This document shows positions 1 through 7,977 of a stretch of DNA of 64,000 bases, piece by piece. Under the pieces are notes generated by a model. It did no database searches. It had not been told where the DNA came from and saw only the letters and a program-made list of their open reading frames with translations. How positions within the stretch are numbered: position 1 is the first letter of the stretch; each line of letters opens with the position of its first letter. Both the position numbers and the translations under genes were made by a program. The stretch covers positions 159,706 to 223,705 of the forward strand of contig NZ_KI669403.1 of NCBI RefSeq assembly GCF_000507765.1, written 5' to 3'. Source of the DNA: Streptococcus parasanguinis CC87K. GTDB taxonomy: Bacteria > Bacillota > Bacilli > Lactobacillales > Streptococcaceae.

Positions 1-1497
1 CGGTAAAACTTGATTGGCTGCCGTTTGCAGTTGTGTCAAGCTATTTCCTGTATTCAAACTACCTTGGATCGTTTGAATCGTAGTCAAGATTCCTTGAGCC
101 GCCGTTTCACTCGAGCTTGGGCTCGATGAGATCGCCGCATTGATTTCCGCTTGTTGGTCAGCTGTCATTGCTTGATAGGCTGCTGTTCCTTGCACACTTG
201 CAAGGGCATTTGCACGATCCGCTTGGGCTGAAGCAAGGATTGATTGAGCTGAATTCGCAATACTCGTCAATCCAGACGAAAGTTGACTGGTATCCACTGT
301 AGCATTTTGAATCGCTGCATTTAATTGGTTTAAACCAGCTGCCAATTGATCAATCTGAGCAGATTGACTTGTAGAAGCTTGTAGCTGGCTTGATAATGTT
401 TGAATACCTGATTCTAATTGTGAAACCCCATTTCGAAGGGTAGCAGATTGACTACTTAATTGACCCGCTCCTTCTGATAAAGTAGCGACTCCATTTGTAT
501 AGGTTGCTAAACCATTTGAAAAGTTAGATAGGCCTGAATTCAATTGACGCACGCCATTGGTATAATTCCCAAGACCATCATTGAGGGTCCCCATACCACT
601 GGTTAATTGACCAACTCCTGAAGCTAACTGAGGGGTTTGACTCGCCATTTGATTGAGACCATTTCCTAATCGATCCACTCCGGTAGCGTAAGCCATCAAG
701 CCTGTATTAAAAGTACCAAACCCATTATTTAATTGATTGACGCCAGATACCAAGTTTGGAAGTTGACCAGCCATTTGATTGAGACCATTTCCTAATTGAC
801 CAACACCATCTGTATAGGCTGCTAGACCCGTACGAAGAGTAGTCGCACCATCTGAAAATGCTAAGCTTGAACGAGCCAATGTATTCAAATTAGTAGACAG
901 TGTTTGACCACCATCTTCCAATTTACTTGCACCATCTGCTAATTTAGCACTTCCATCTGCCGCTGTCCCCATACCAGATTTAAGCGATCCCATTTTGGAA
1001 AATAAAGCTGTTGTATACGTATTGGTCACTTTTTCGGCCACTGACTGCTTCATCTTTGTCATCGCAGTGTCGCTCATTTTCCCTGCGATAAAACTATGAC
1101 CACTGGATGTTTGGTAATCAATGGTCATCTGTTCCGGATGATTGGTTAAGATGGAGCTAGCTTTCTTTGAAAGATCCTCAGGCAGGGTTACAATCATATA
1201 ATAATCGCCATTTTTAAGACCATCTTTCGCAGCTTTCTCATCTACAAAATGAAAATCAAGTGAGTCATTGTCCTTCAAATTGGACACCATGTCTTTTCCT
1301 ATTTCCATCTTTTGTCCATTATATGTAGCAGATTGATCCTTATTGACAACCGCTACAGGAAGATCCGAAACTTGGCCATATGGATCCCACATGGAAGATA
1401 GAAAAATAATATTATAAAGAGCTGGAATCAAAGCAACTCCAATCATGACAATGATAAATGTTGGCTTTTTAAGAATAGCCTTCCATTCTTTCATCAT
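1..1497 (-). CDS. YhgE/Pip-family membrane protein, C-terminal part outside the window
   Basis: Open frame from an ATG at 1497 to the window edge (499 codons), so the C-terminal end is missing. A GGAG motif about 10 bases upstream supports the start. The N terminus (MMKEWKAILKKPTFI) leads into a first hydrophobic segment near residues 15-35, as in YhgE/Pip proteins, which are membrane proteins related to the ABC-2 permease superfamily. The long extracellular-type middle region is built from short degenerate repeats of the form LxxGxxxLxxG with many Asn-Gly, Ser-Gly and Gln residues, typical of the coiled Pip/YhgE stalk. The physiological role of streptococcal members is not settled; some are phage-infection or secretion-associated. 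The gene diverges from a TetR-type regulator, which probably controls it. Confidence 0.85.
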   Translation of the reverse strand, partial: MMKEWKAILKKPTFIIVMIGVALIPALYNIIFLSSMWDPYGQVSDLPVAVVNKDQSATYNGQKMEIGKDMVSNLKDNDSLDFHFVDEKAAKDGLKNGDYYMIVTLPEDLSKKASSILTNHPEQMTIDYQTSSGHSFIAGKMSDTAMTKMKQSVAEKVTNTYTTALFSKMGSLKSGMGTAADGSAKLADGASKLEDGGQTLSTNLNTLARSSLAFSDGATTLRTGLAAYTDGVGQLGNGLNQMAGQLPNLVSGVNQLNNGFGTFNTGLMAYATGVDRLGNGLNQMASQTPQLASGVGQLTSGMGTLNDGLGNYTNGVRQLNSGLSNFSNGLATYTNGVATLSEGAGQLSSQSATLRNGVSQLESGIQTLSSQLQASTSQSAQIDQLAAGLNQLNAAIQNATVDTSQLSSGLTSIANSAQSILASAQADRANALASVQGTAAYQAMTADQQAEINAAISSSPSSSETAAQGILTTIQTIQGSLNTGNSLTQLQTAANQVLP

Positions 1498-1514
1498 ATT
1501 TTTTGTCTCCTTTT

Positions 1515-1529
1515 TATACACATTGTCTA
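1515..1529. promoter_or_regulatory. Probable TetR operator, copy 1 (yhgE side)
   Basis: TATACACATTGTCTA reads on the other strand as TAGACAATGTGTATA, fitting the dyad TAnACAnTnTGTnTA. It lies between the yhgE -10 (TATAAT on the minus strand, 1547-1552) and the yhgE ribosome-binding site. Binding there would block leftward transcription. It matches copy 2 in inverted orientation at 14 of 15 bases. Confidence 0.6.
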
Positions 1530-1592
1530 AATTTCTGATATAATAGATTATACAGTTTCTAGAAATTTTCACAAGTAGGAAATCTTTATTTT

Positions 1593-1607
1593 TAGACACT
1601 GTGTATA
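1593..1607. promoter_or_regulatory. Probable TetR operator, copy 2 (regulator side)
   Basis: TAGACACTGTGTATA is a 15-base near-palindrome (TA-x-ACACTGTGT-x-TA). It overlaps the -10 TATAAT at 1604-1609 just upstream of the rightward TetR gene, which suggests autorepression. It is the inverted counterpart of the site at 1515-1529. Confidence 0.6.
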
Positions 1608-1631
1608 ATTTTGTGCAAAAAGGATTAACAG

Positions 1632-2165
1632 ATGACTGAGAGCAATAAACGATTAAAAACAAAACGAAATATCGAGGAGGCGATGGTTCGACTACTAGAA
1701 AAGGAATCATTCGACCAAATCACAACGGTTGAGTTAGCACAAGAATCCGGCATTAGTCGCTCTAGCTTTTATACCCACTATCGAGACAAGTACGATATGA
1801 TCGAGCGCTACCAACAAGCACTCTTTCACAAGCTTGAATATATCTTTGACAAACACCAAGACGACAAGCGCCAAGCGATTACAGAAGTGTTCGAATTCCT
1901 AACCAAGGAGCCACTCTTTGCAGTTCTTCTGACAGAGAATGGAACCAAAGAGATCCAAACCTTCTTACGACATAAATTACAGATTCTTCTGGTTGATAGT
2001 TTGCAAGAGCGCTATAGTCATAAATCATTAACAGATATTGAAAGAGTCTACAGTTCTGTCTATCTGACCAATGCCTTCTTCGGAGTCTGTCAGATGTGGG
2101 TTTCGCGCGGAAAAAAAGAAAGTCCTCAACAAATGGCTGAATTTTTAATGAAAATGTTACGGTAA
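1632..2165 (+). CDS. TetR/AcrR-family transcriptional regulator
   Basis: 177 residues, a normal length for a TetR-type repressor. An N-terminal helix-turn-helix lies at about residues 25-50 (TTVELAQESGISRSSFYTHY). The SRSSFYTHYRDKYDM stretch is the characteristic recognition helix and following segment. The C-terminal all-helical half would be the ligand/dimer domain and resembles the TetR_C group found beside YhgE genes. AAAGGATTAACAG precedes the ATG. The gene is divergent from the YhgE/Pip gene, and two copies of one dyad operator occupy the intergenic region, so the likely job is repression of both genes. The inducer is unknown. Confidence 0.88.
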   Translation: MTESNKRLKTKRNIEEAMVRLLEKESFDQITTVELAQESGISRSSFYTHYRDKYDMIERYQQALFHKLEYIFDKHQDDKRQAITEVFEFLTKEPLFAVLLTENGTKEIQTFLRHKLQILLVDSLQERYSHKSLTDIERVYSSVYLTNAFFGVCQMWVSRGKKESPQQMAEFLMKMLR

Positions 2166-2171
2166 CAGTCT

Positions 2172-2202
2172 CTCCTGATCGATCTAGATCAGGAGTTTTT
2201 TT
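2172..2202 (+). terminator. Rho-independent terminator of the TetR gene
   Basis: A perfect 9-bp stem CTCCTGATC / GATCAGGAG (2172-2180 and 2187-2195) with a 6-base loop is followed by seven T residues. It starts seven bases after the stop codon of the regulator. Confidence 0.9.
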
Positions 2203-2265
2203 ATTAGCAGGTTTAGGTTTTAAGAAAACAAAAAGGGGAGCAAAGCCAGAAATCAACCCTTTAAG

Positions 2266-2296
2266 ACAAAACAAAAAGCCCACTGTAGTAGGCTTT
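2266..2296 (-). terminator. Leftward terminator near the island's left flank
   Basis: On the minus strand, AAAGCCTAC / GTGGGCTTT forms a 9-bp stem (one G-U) with a 4-base loop, followed by TTTGTTTTGT. No leftward gene lies immediately upstream within the flank. It may catch read-through from rpsD in the uninterrupted chromosome or from the island. Confidence 0.6.
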
Positions 2297-2423
2297 CTGC
2301 AAAGTATATCTTAAAATTAAAGCATTTTGTTATCAGCACTTAAACATGTATAGTAATAATAAGGCAACCTAACTACCAAAAACATTGTATTTCAACAATC
2401 ACTAACAAAGTGAGACATGCTGG

Positions 2424-2447
2424 GGTAACTTAAAGGGTAGTAAAAAG
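2424..2447. repeat. Left attachment site (attL core)
   Basis: 24 bases beginning GGTAACT and ending AGTAAAAAG, matching 11889-11912 except for one T/A difference at the eighth base. It marks the island's left end. To its left, chromosomal sequence continues from the TetR gene. Confidence 0.75.
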
Positions 2448-2482
2448 GGAACTAAATCTAATGAGTTCAACAGGCAAGAATT

Positions 2483-2508
2483 AAGCTCCAAAACTTTGGG
2501 GCTTTTTT
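2483..2508 (+). terminator. Rightward terminator at the island's left end
   Basis: AAGCTCC / GGGGCTT stem (one G-U pair) with an 8-base loop followed by a run of six T. It lies about 35 bp inside attL and would insulate the island from rightward transcription. Confidence 0.6.
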
Positions 2509-2518
2509 AAAATCTTTG

Positions 2519-2640
2519 ACTTTTTTTGACCTATACCCCCACCCCCCTTAAAAATTAACCCTTATATTTAGAAAATCGACCCCTCCCACCGGTTCCCTAG
2601 CGCTTGATTTTTTCGATTTTTTTCGACAGGGGGGTCTTAT
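2519..2640. other. Candidate cos/packaging region (C-rich tracts flanking a T-rich stretch)
   Basis: This short segment has strong compositional asymmetry inside AT-rich DNA. C-rich runs occur at 2534-2547 (ACCCCCACCCCCC) and 2580-2590, there is an ACCGGTTCCCTAGCGC stretch at 2589-2604, a TTTTTTCGATTTTTTTCGA tract, and then AGGGGGGTC. The opposite-strand sequence resembles the G-run-rich DNA that often precedes small-terminase genes in cos-type phages of Gram-positive bacteria. That resemblance is from memory and not from an alignment. A satellite without its own terminase would need such a site to be packaged by a helper. Confidence 0.35.
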
Positions 2641-3157
2641 TTGGAGATCTTCAAATTTGTGTACGTTCCCAAAAATAGGTAATTCTACTTTTTTATTTTT
2701 ACATATTATTTATATAATTTTAATTACAAACTCATTGTTTTATGTTTCGTTATCATTCGCTATGAATTCCTTTTACTTATCTATTTTTGTGTAATCAATC
2801 TGATTTAAATAATCATTCACCATGCAATAAGAACATACTGTTCATTAAATACCAATTGTTATTCATATTATAAAAGAAAACTAACTAATTATATTCTTCT
2901 GTTTCAATCTCACACAAGATCTAGACTTTAAATAAGATCCTAACTTTTCTTCTTCTAACTCATATAAGTTATTCACTTATTTAGTTACTAATTGTATTTC
3001 TTCCTATCTTCTTTATCACATCTGACTTAGACATATCTTACATTCTGTCTAATTCGTTTATTCACCAAACCCCAAGCGTATCAAGGAACTACAAGATTTT
3101 AAAAAATGAATTGGCGTTTCCCTCATTATGTCTAATTGGAAGAATTGAAAGATAAAA
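2641..3157. other. Gene-free AT-rich stretch inside the island
   Basis: About 500 bp of very AT-rich DNA with stops in all frames. I see no ORF with a credible ribosome-binding site, no RNA gene and no strong repeat. It may belong to the packaging region or be decayed island sequence. Confidence 0.5.
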
Positions 3158-3158
3158 A

Positions 3159-3178
3159 GATAGGCCGAAGCCTATCCT
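3159..3178 (-). terminator. Terminator of the protease gene
   Basis: On the minus strand GATAGGC-TTCG-GCCTATC (7-bp stem with a stable UUCG loop) is followed by TTTTTATCTTT. It ends the leftward transcript of the prohead-protease gene. Confidence 0.85.
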
Positions 3179-3187
3179 CTACCTATT

Positions 3188-4222
3188 TTATCTTCTCAAC
3201 TCATCGACTTTACTTTGATAATCATTGAGACCTTGAGCCACTAATACAGTTTTTCCATTCTCCAGTATTACATCTCCAGCCTGGTATCCTTCGTTTAGGT
3301 ATGGCTCCGAATAACTACCCTTTATCTCTTTTTGAATTTGTTCAAATCTTTTCTCCCGAATAGTTTTTAATGCTTCATGTCTTGCTTCGAGAGTTAACAA
3401 CATGACTATTTTTTCAGCGTCTTTTGCTACGTTTAACATCTGTTGAGTAGTGAGTTTCTTATTTGGTGTCAACCCGATTGTCATTAGCTTCTGACCGTAT
3501 GACAGATTGTTTTTCTTTTCCTTTACTCCAAGTGTCATTAGTTTCTGTCCGTAAGACTGATCTTTGTTATTCTCAATGCTTTTCAGTTCTTCGATATTCG
3601 CATCGATTTTATCTAGATTCTTTTTGATTACATTTTCCATAAACAAGTGTCGCCCTTGTTCTGGGACATGTTCGAGAATACTAGCAACCATTTCACGGGA
3701 AATTTTTTTCATGAACATTTGTTTATCTACAAACCCATACTCTAACGCACGATCACAAGAAAACCATGTTTCTTCTTCCATTAAACTTCTAATAGTTTCC
3801 ATTGGTAAACCTGTCTTGTTTTGATATGCCAAAGCGATACTATTGTTTACTACTTCTAGAGCTTCAATTTGTTTTTTATGCTCTTTAGTATTACCATACG
3901 TCCAAGCCATTGCGTTATGTATCATAAACAAACCTGTCGGGCTCATTTCTACAGTATCCCCAGCCATTGCAATCACACTGGCAATACTAGCACAAACTCC
4001 CACTATTTTTACTGTTACTTGTCCTTTATATTCTTTTAATCGACTGTATATTTCACTTCCTGTAAATACATCACCACCGCCAGAATTTATAATCACTTCT
4101 ACGGGTTGAGAAGAAGACGGTAATTCAATATCTTGTAAGGCCGTGTATTCCTTCCCCTCTTTTTTATATGCTTCAATACTATTATTTGGGATAATTGCCC
4201 CTTTAATCTCAATCTTATTCAT
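3188..4222 (-). CDS. ClpP-like prohead (head maturation) protease, satellite-encoded
   Basis: 344 residues. Residues 1-170 are a ClpP/S14 peptidase domain of the phage prohead-protease type. INSGGGDV at 46-52 is the oxyanion/handle region, GVCASIAS places the nucleophile at Ser79, MIH places the catalytic His at 102, and EEETWFS near 150 supplies the acidic residue in the usual phage form. Downstream a charged linker holds two near-identical copies of SYGQKLMT[LI]G at about 223-232 and 241-250, followed by a helical segment and a C-terminal piece with GYQAGDVILENGKTV. In phages this enzyme trims scaffold and capsid during head maturation. Here no capsid gene accompanies it, so it may act on helper-phage heads. 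The start overlaps the upstream gene by 8 bases, implying coupled translation. Confidence 0.82.
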   Translation of the reverse strand: MNKIEIKGAIIPNNSIEAYKKEGKEYTALQDIELPSSSQPVEVIINSGGGDVFTGSEIYSRLKEYKGQVTVKIVGVCASIASVIAMAGDTVEMSPTGLFMIHNAMAWTYGNTKEHKKQIEALEVVNNSIALAYQNKTGLPMETIRSLMEEETWFSCDRALEYGFVDKQMFMKKISREMVASILEHVPEQGRHLFMENVIKKNLDKIDANIEELKSIENNKDQSYGQKLMTLGVKEKKNNLSYGQKLMTIGLTPNKKLTTQQMLNVAKDAEKIVMLLTLEARHEALKTIREKRFEQIQKEIKGSYSEPYLNEGYQAGDVILENGKTVLVAQGLNDYQSKVDELRR

Positions 4223-5087
4223 TTGTAAAAGCTCCTAACATTTTTTTAAAAAATCCTTCTTGTTTCCCTTGTGCTTTCAGTTCTTTCAAAGCCTGTTGCA
4301 TTTTCATGTCTTCAATATATTCAAGTTCTTCCGCTTCTTTTCTTTTTTCATGGACACTTGCAAGCCATTCAACTTTTGAACTAAAACCATTTTCTTTCCA
4401 ATAGTTTTCCACTTTAAAGTTTGTTAAATGTCTATTAAGTGTTGGTAAACCAAGTTCTTCAAACTCCGCTTCCGCATGACGTGTAAATGAAACTTCTTCA
4501 CCAATTCTAATGAAATAATTAAAATCACGATCTTTTAAAGGTGGGTAAGGTGTATATAATTCATCTACAAAATAATTTGTAAATTCAATTTCTGTACACT
4601 CTGGATGGTTCGTATATAGATCGATCTTTGAAGGAAGAACTTTATTGTCGCCAAATTCCCCAAGTGCTTCACTAGCTTCTTTAACTATTTTTAAAATTGG
4701 AGAAAATACTTTTTCTTGTTTACTAGCAAGTTTTGTATTTACTTTTACTAACTCATTTAGATTTAAAGTAATTTCTTTTTTTAATTCAGTTGCTTTTTGA
4801 TCCTTCTTTTTGCTAGTAAGATAACGATCAGAAAGAAGTTTATCCATTTCCTCAATTGACTTTGTTCGAAGTTCCCAATATTTTTTAATTGAGCTACAAA
4901 TTTCTTCAACAAATTTAATAATTTCTTTACCCCCTGATAATGTACTGGCAATTTCTGGAATTAGTCCTAGCGATAGGTAATGATAATTATCGTTATTCTC
5001 TACACCAAAATAGGTAGATTTTTTATTAAATAAATTATAGTTTTGAACTAATTCAAAATAAATCTTTTTTGCGTCTTTAATTTCCAT
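4215..5087 (-). CDS. Island protein of unknown function, partner of the protease gene
   Basis: 290 residues; I recognise no family. It is predicted mostly helical and soluble, with Lys/Glu-rich coiled-coil-prone stretches at about 80-135 and 245-280 and no signal peptide or membrane segment. The short C-terminal tail GFFKKMLGAFTNE looks amphipathic. Its stop overlaps the start of the ClpP-like protease by 8 bases, so the two are translationally coupled and probably work together. A scaffold, capsid-size or protease-substrate role is only inference from that pairing. The start is 38 bases left of a terminator, making this pair a transcription unit separate from the replication operon. Confidence 0.75.
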   Translation of the reverse strand: MEIKDAKKIYFELVQNYNLFNKKSTYFGVENNDNYHYLSLGLIPEIASTLSGGKEIIKFVEEICSSIKKYWELRTKSIEEMDKLLSDRYLTSKKKDQKATELKKEITLNLNELVKVNTKLASKQEKVFSPILKIVKEASEALGEFGDNKVLPSKIDLYTNHPECTEIEFTNYFVDELYTPYPPLKDRDFNYFIRIGEEVSFTRHAEAEFEELGLPTLNRHLTNFKVENYWKENGFSSKVEWLASVHEKRKEAEELEYIEDMKMQQALKELKAQGKQEGFFKKMLGAFTNE

Positions 5088-5115
5088 TGTTTTCCTCTTT
5101 TCTTTAAATTCCTAC

Positions 5116-5168
5116 AAAAAAGAGACATGACAAAAACGAATTTTAAAAACGTCTTATGTCATGCCTCT
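5116..5168 (-). terminator. Terminator after the small-gene/replication operon
   Basis: Inverted repeat AGAGGCATGACA / TGTCATGTCTCT (5157-5168 and 5121-5132, one G-U) with a 24-base loop is followed on the minus strand by TTTTTTG. It lies 17 bases after the stop codon of the 48-residue gene and separates it from the 290-residue gene. Confidence 0.7.
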
Positions 5169-5185
5169 TGTCTTCAAGTTAGCAA

Positions 5186-5332
5186 TTATATTTTTGTCTG
5201 TTCTTTCGTCTCTACAAGTGTAACTACACCATTAGAGATCTTTAAATTTATCTCCCCAAATTCAGGGATCTTCACGTTTTTTATTATACCACGGTTCATA
5301 AAATATATCCAACCGTCATTTAGTTTATCCAT
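5186..5332 (-). CDS. Small phage-type protein (resembles DUF3954)
   Basis: 48-residue frame beginning MDKLNDGWIYFMNRG and ending in a charged tail (VETKEQTKI). Its ATG overlaps the stop of the upstream 99-residue gene as TAATG, and a GGGAGGGG ribosome-binding site sits just upstream. The pattern (short beta-rich protein, IYFMNRG...VKIPEFGEINLKISNG) is reminiscent of DUF3954 phage proteins, but the family call is tentative and no function is known. Confidence 0.6.
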   Translation of the reverse strand: MDKLNDGWIYFMNRGIIKNVKIPEFGEINLKISNGVVTLVETKEQTKI

Positions 5333-5631
5333 TATAACCCCTCCCATTCTTTATCGAAATCTAAATTTAGCCCTGTACGATATTCATCATAAAAGTTACA
5401 GATTTGATTTAGAATACTGCTTAAATCATTTACAGATACATATTTTAACAACAATCTAGTTAGACTACTGTCCTTTTCTACACATAGGAAGTCCACCTTT
5501 GCATTTACCCTAAAATGAGTACCCAGTAAATATCCTATAAGTGCCTCCGAAGCTATATGAGCTGTTTCTTCTGTTTTAAAATCATATGTAAAATTAAATT
5601 CCTTTACATCGTATTTTAGTTTTATTTTCAT
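5332..5631 (-). CDS. Island hypothetical protein, 99 aa
   Basis: 99 residues, no recognised domain and no membrane segment; mixed alpha/beta by composition. GGAGG sits eight bases before the ATG, a strong initiation site. It lies just downstream of the iteron/origin region that follows the primase-helicase gene and is coupled by a TAATG overlap to the 48-residue gene. Its position just past the origin in the replication operon hints at a replication-associated role, but nothing in the sequence proves it. Confidence 0.7.
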   Translation of the reverse strand: MKIKLKYDVKEFNFTYDFKTEETAHIASEALIGYLLGTHFRVNAKVDFLCVEKDSSLTRLLLKYVSVNDLSSILNQICNFYDEYRTGLNLDFDKEWEGL

Positions 5632-5654
5632 TTTGCACCTCCTTTTTTTAATAT

Positions 5655-6015
5655 TCGTAGTAGGATTTTTTTAAACTGGTAGGAAAGTGTTGGAAAATTT
5701 TCCTACCAAATTAAGCCCGTCAAATCAACGTTTTTCGCAAAAAGTAGGAAAGTAGGATTTTTTTTTAGACAACTTAACAACTTATAACATATATAGCTAT
5801 AACTTATTTAATAATAATAAGTTTATTAATAAATGTTGTATTTTCCTACCATTATTATCTTTCCCTTACTCTCCCAATGGGTTTCAATGGTAGGATTTTT
5901 ATTTTTAGTTTCCTACCGCAATCCCATTTATTAGGTAGAAACTTACTCTCCCAACGGGTTAAGTGGTAGGATTTTTTGGGGCCTTTTTCCTACTTTTTTT
6001 CCGAAATTCCTACCA
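5655..6015. other. Putative island replication origin with GTAGGA iterons
   Basis: Eleven copies of the hexamer GTAGGA (as GTAGGA(A/T)(A/T) or its complement) start at 5660, 5679, 5701(-), 5744, 5752, 5844(-), 5890, 5911(-), 5966, 5988(-) and 6008(-). Five lie left and six right of an almost pure AT stretch at 5758-5843. Two larger direct units (5873-5916 and 5942-5993, both starting CTTACTCTCCCAA) sit on the right. An AT-rich core flanked by short repeats, immediately downstream of the primase-helicase gene, is the arrangement of SaPI/PICI origins, where the Rep helicase binds the repeats. Confidence 0.7.
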
Positions 6016-6025
6016 TGGTAATTTA

Positions 6026-7465
6026 TTATTTGAAAAAACCAGATGTTACAACCCTTCCGAATTTTACACTATTTTTATATCCCCAATCTTTTTTATTTTG
6101 CATTGCTAGCCTAATCTTTGCCTTTTGTTTTGGTGTAGGGCTATCGTTCAGATAGACTTCTTGAAAAAATAGATTAACAGTTAAGCGATCACGTTCAACT
6201 AATTTCCCGTATTTTTCATCTAGTTTTTCTTCCTCACCATTTCCATTAAGCCAAATTCCATTAGTTAAAATTTCATGGATAAAATACTTTCTAATTTTAT
6301 CATTAGGAGGGCTAAAATACATTTTTTCGGGATATGGGGTATTAAGATATCTTTCAAGATCCTCTAATTCTTCATCTATAGCTTTATATTTGGCCCGTGT
6401 AGCGTTTACTAGAGATTCTTGCTCATCTGATAGGGTTAAGTCTTTATTATCTCTCCAAGCCTTAACCATTCCCCCCCAGAACCTCCTACGATCATTTTCA
6501 GTCCAGTTCCTACCTCTGTAGGAACTATCTTTATATACTTCTGCAACTAGAAAACGGCGTTCTCCAGTTAAATCATTTAGGAAGTCGGGCTGGTTTGTTG
6601 CCCGTACAATAACAAAGTTTTTCAGTAATCGCCTATCAGTACTACCATAAGGCGGTCGATATTCGATTTTTCTATCAGTTATGAACCTTTTTAATTCTTG
6701 GAAACTGGTTTTTTTAGTTGCTACCATTTCATCATCAAAAACGCACCAATTTCGCACCATTCGGGCTTTATCGTCTTTATCCGTGAAAGTTTCAACGGTT
6801 GTGAAGTATTGATCTGTAAACAAGCCTTCAAAAAATTGTGTTTTTCCTACCCCTTGTTTACCAGTCAAATCTAATACAAAATCAAACTTTACACTAGGAT
6901 CAAACACTTTCGCAACTGCTCCACGGAAAAATAGATCAAATATTATCCGATTGTATTGACAATCTTCTACGTTAAGATATTGATGTAAAATGTTAAATGT
7001 TTCTGGTGGATCACCACAAGAATTATATTCCCTTTCACATTCCAGCAAGAAATTTTTCAAAGGGTTGTAACCTTGTGTGCGGGCTACAACTTCCAAAGTA
7101 TCAGAAATATCGCTTTTTTTAAAATCCACTTTATATTTTTTGGCAATATATAGACGAATTTCTTTTAAAACACTATCATCTGCTACCCCAGTAAGCCCGT
7201 TATCACTATTAAGCTTTAATGAACCAACAATATCGATTTCATGTGTGAATTCATTGTATCTTAGATTTTCTTTTAGTCTACTATCGCCACTTATAATCTT
7301 ACTCAAATTATCTAAACTAGAAGCCCAGCCTTTACCTTTGGCCTTTTCAACCAAACCAAGACTATTATTTTCGGTTTCTGTTTCTCTTCTTTCCGTAAGG
7401 TTTGGAAAGTTCGGGGAAGCCCGTTCTTCTTGTATCGTCTTTTCTAATGCTTTTTTAACACTCAT
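6026..7465 (-). CDS. VapE-family primase/helicase (satellite replication protein)
   Basis: 479 residues. The central P-loop NTPase of the virulence-associated-E (VapE) type shows GKQGVGKTQ (Walker A, 202-210), CVFDDEM (Walker B, 241-247), a polar sensor region RATNQPDF at 288-295 and GERRF (arginine finger-like) at 301-305. The N-terminal 130 residues resemble the primase-linked lead-in of satellite Rep proteins, but no complete primase zinc/TOPRIM domain is visible. The C-terminal region would bind the origin. PICI Rep proteins melt the island's own origin after derepression, and the iteron region just downstream fits this. The ATG overlaps the upstream stop by 4 bases (ATGA), so translation is coupled. 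Confidence 0.85.
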   Translation of the reverse strand: MSVKKALEKTIQEERASPNFPNLTERRETETENNSLGLVEKAKGKGWASSLDNLSKIISGDSRLKENLRYNEFTHEIDIVGSLKLNSDNGLTGVADDSVLKEIRLYIAKKYKVDFKKSDISDTLEVVARTQGYNPLKNFLLECEREYNSCGDPPETFNILHQYLNVEDCQYNRIIFDLFFRGAVAKVFDPSVKFDFVLDLTGKQGVGKTQFFEGLFTDQYFTTVETFTDKDDKARMVRNWCVFDDEMVATKKTSFQELKRFITDRKIEYRPPYGSTDRRLLKNFVIVRATNQPDFLNDLTGERRFLVAEVYKDSSYRGRNWTENDRRRFWGGMVKAWRDNKDLTLSDEQESLVNATRAKYKAIDEELEDLERYLNTPYPEKMYFSPPNDKIRKYFIHEILTNGIWLNGNGEEEKLDEKYGKLVERDRLTVNLFFQEVYLNDSPTPKQKAKIRLAMQNKKDWGYKNSVKFGRVVTSGFFK

Positions 7466-7977
7466 GTAGTTACCTCATAGCGGTTTATCAATTCAACAAA
7501 ATCACGGGCAAGAGATTTCTTTTTAACGATATTTGAAAAGATCTGTATGATTATTTCTAAATTATATCCAGCCCCGATCATCATTTTTAAAAAGGTAGAT
7601 ACTTCTGTTCGATCATTTAAGCCATACGCAACAAATTCCAGTAATGGCCCATTAAATTCTAAACCATAGCCATTTTTATAACCTCTAAATTTATAGACTT
7701 CATATAATTGTAAAAACTCTAGTAAGTCCCCTTGTAATTTACTAATAGGGAAATTACGTACTAACTTCCAGCCCCTATTTTCTAGGTTTTTAGAGTTGGT
7801 TACTACTTGGATAAGCATTTTAGGGCTTACTTGTTCAGTCAGATTTTCCCCCATCGGTTCATAGTAAACAAAAGCGTACCACTCATTCTTTTTATAAACC
7901 CTAGTAGGGGTATCCTTCAAAAAGTCAAATTCTTGTATCTTTTGTTCTTGTAGAAATAAAATCACTTGTCTATACAT
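7462..7977 (-). CDS. Island hypothetical protein upstream of the primase-helicase
   Basis: 171 residues, no recognised domain. It starts MYRQVILFLQEQ and is rich in aromatic residues, with no signal peptide or membrane helix. GAGGAGGTGAAAAG precedes the ATG. It overlaps the preceding 51-residue gene by 16 bases and the helicase gene by 4 bases. A protein of similar size commonly precedes pri-rep in satellites and may assist priming. That role is inferred from position only. Confidence 0.75.
   Translation of the reverse strand: MYRQVILFLQEQKIQEFDFLKDTPTRVYKKNEWYAFVYYEPMGENLTEQVSPKMLIQVVTNSKNLENRGWKLVRNFPISKLQGDLLEFLQLYEVYKFRGYKNGYGLEFNGPLLEFVAYGLNDRTEVSTFLKMMIGAGYNLEIIIQIFSNIVKKKSLARDFVELINRYEVTT

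Noticed and set aside
1879..2283. 134-codon frame opposite the TetR gene
   Set aside because: It is antisense to the conserved regulator, runs through its terminator and has no ribosome-binding site.
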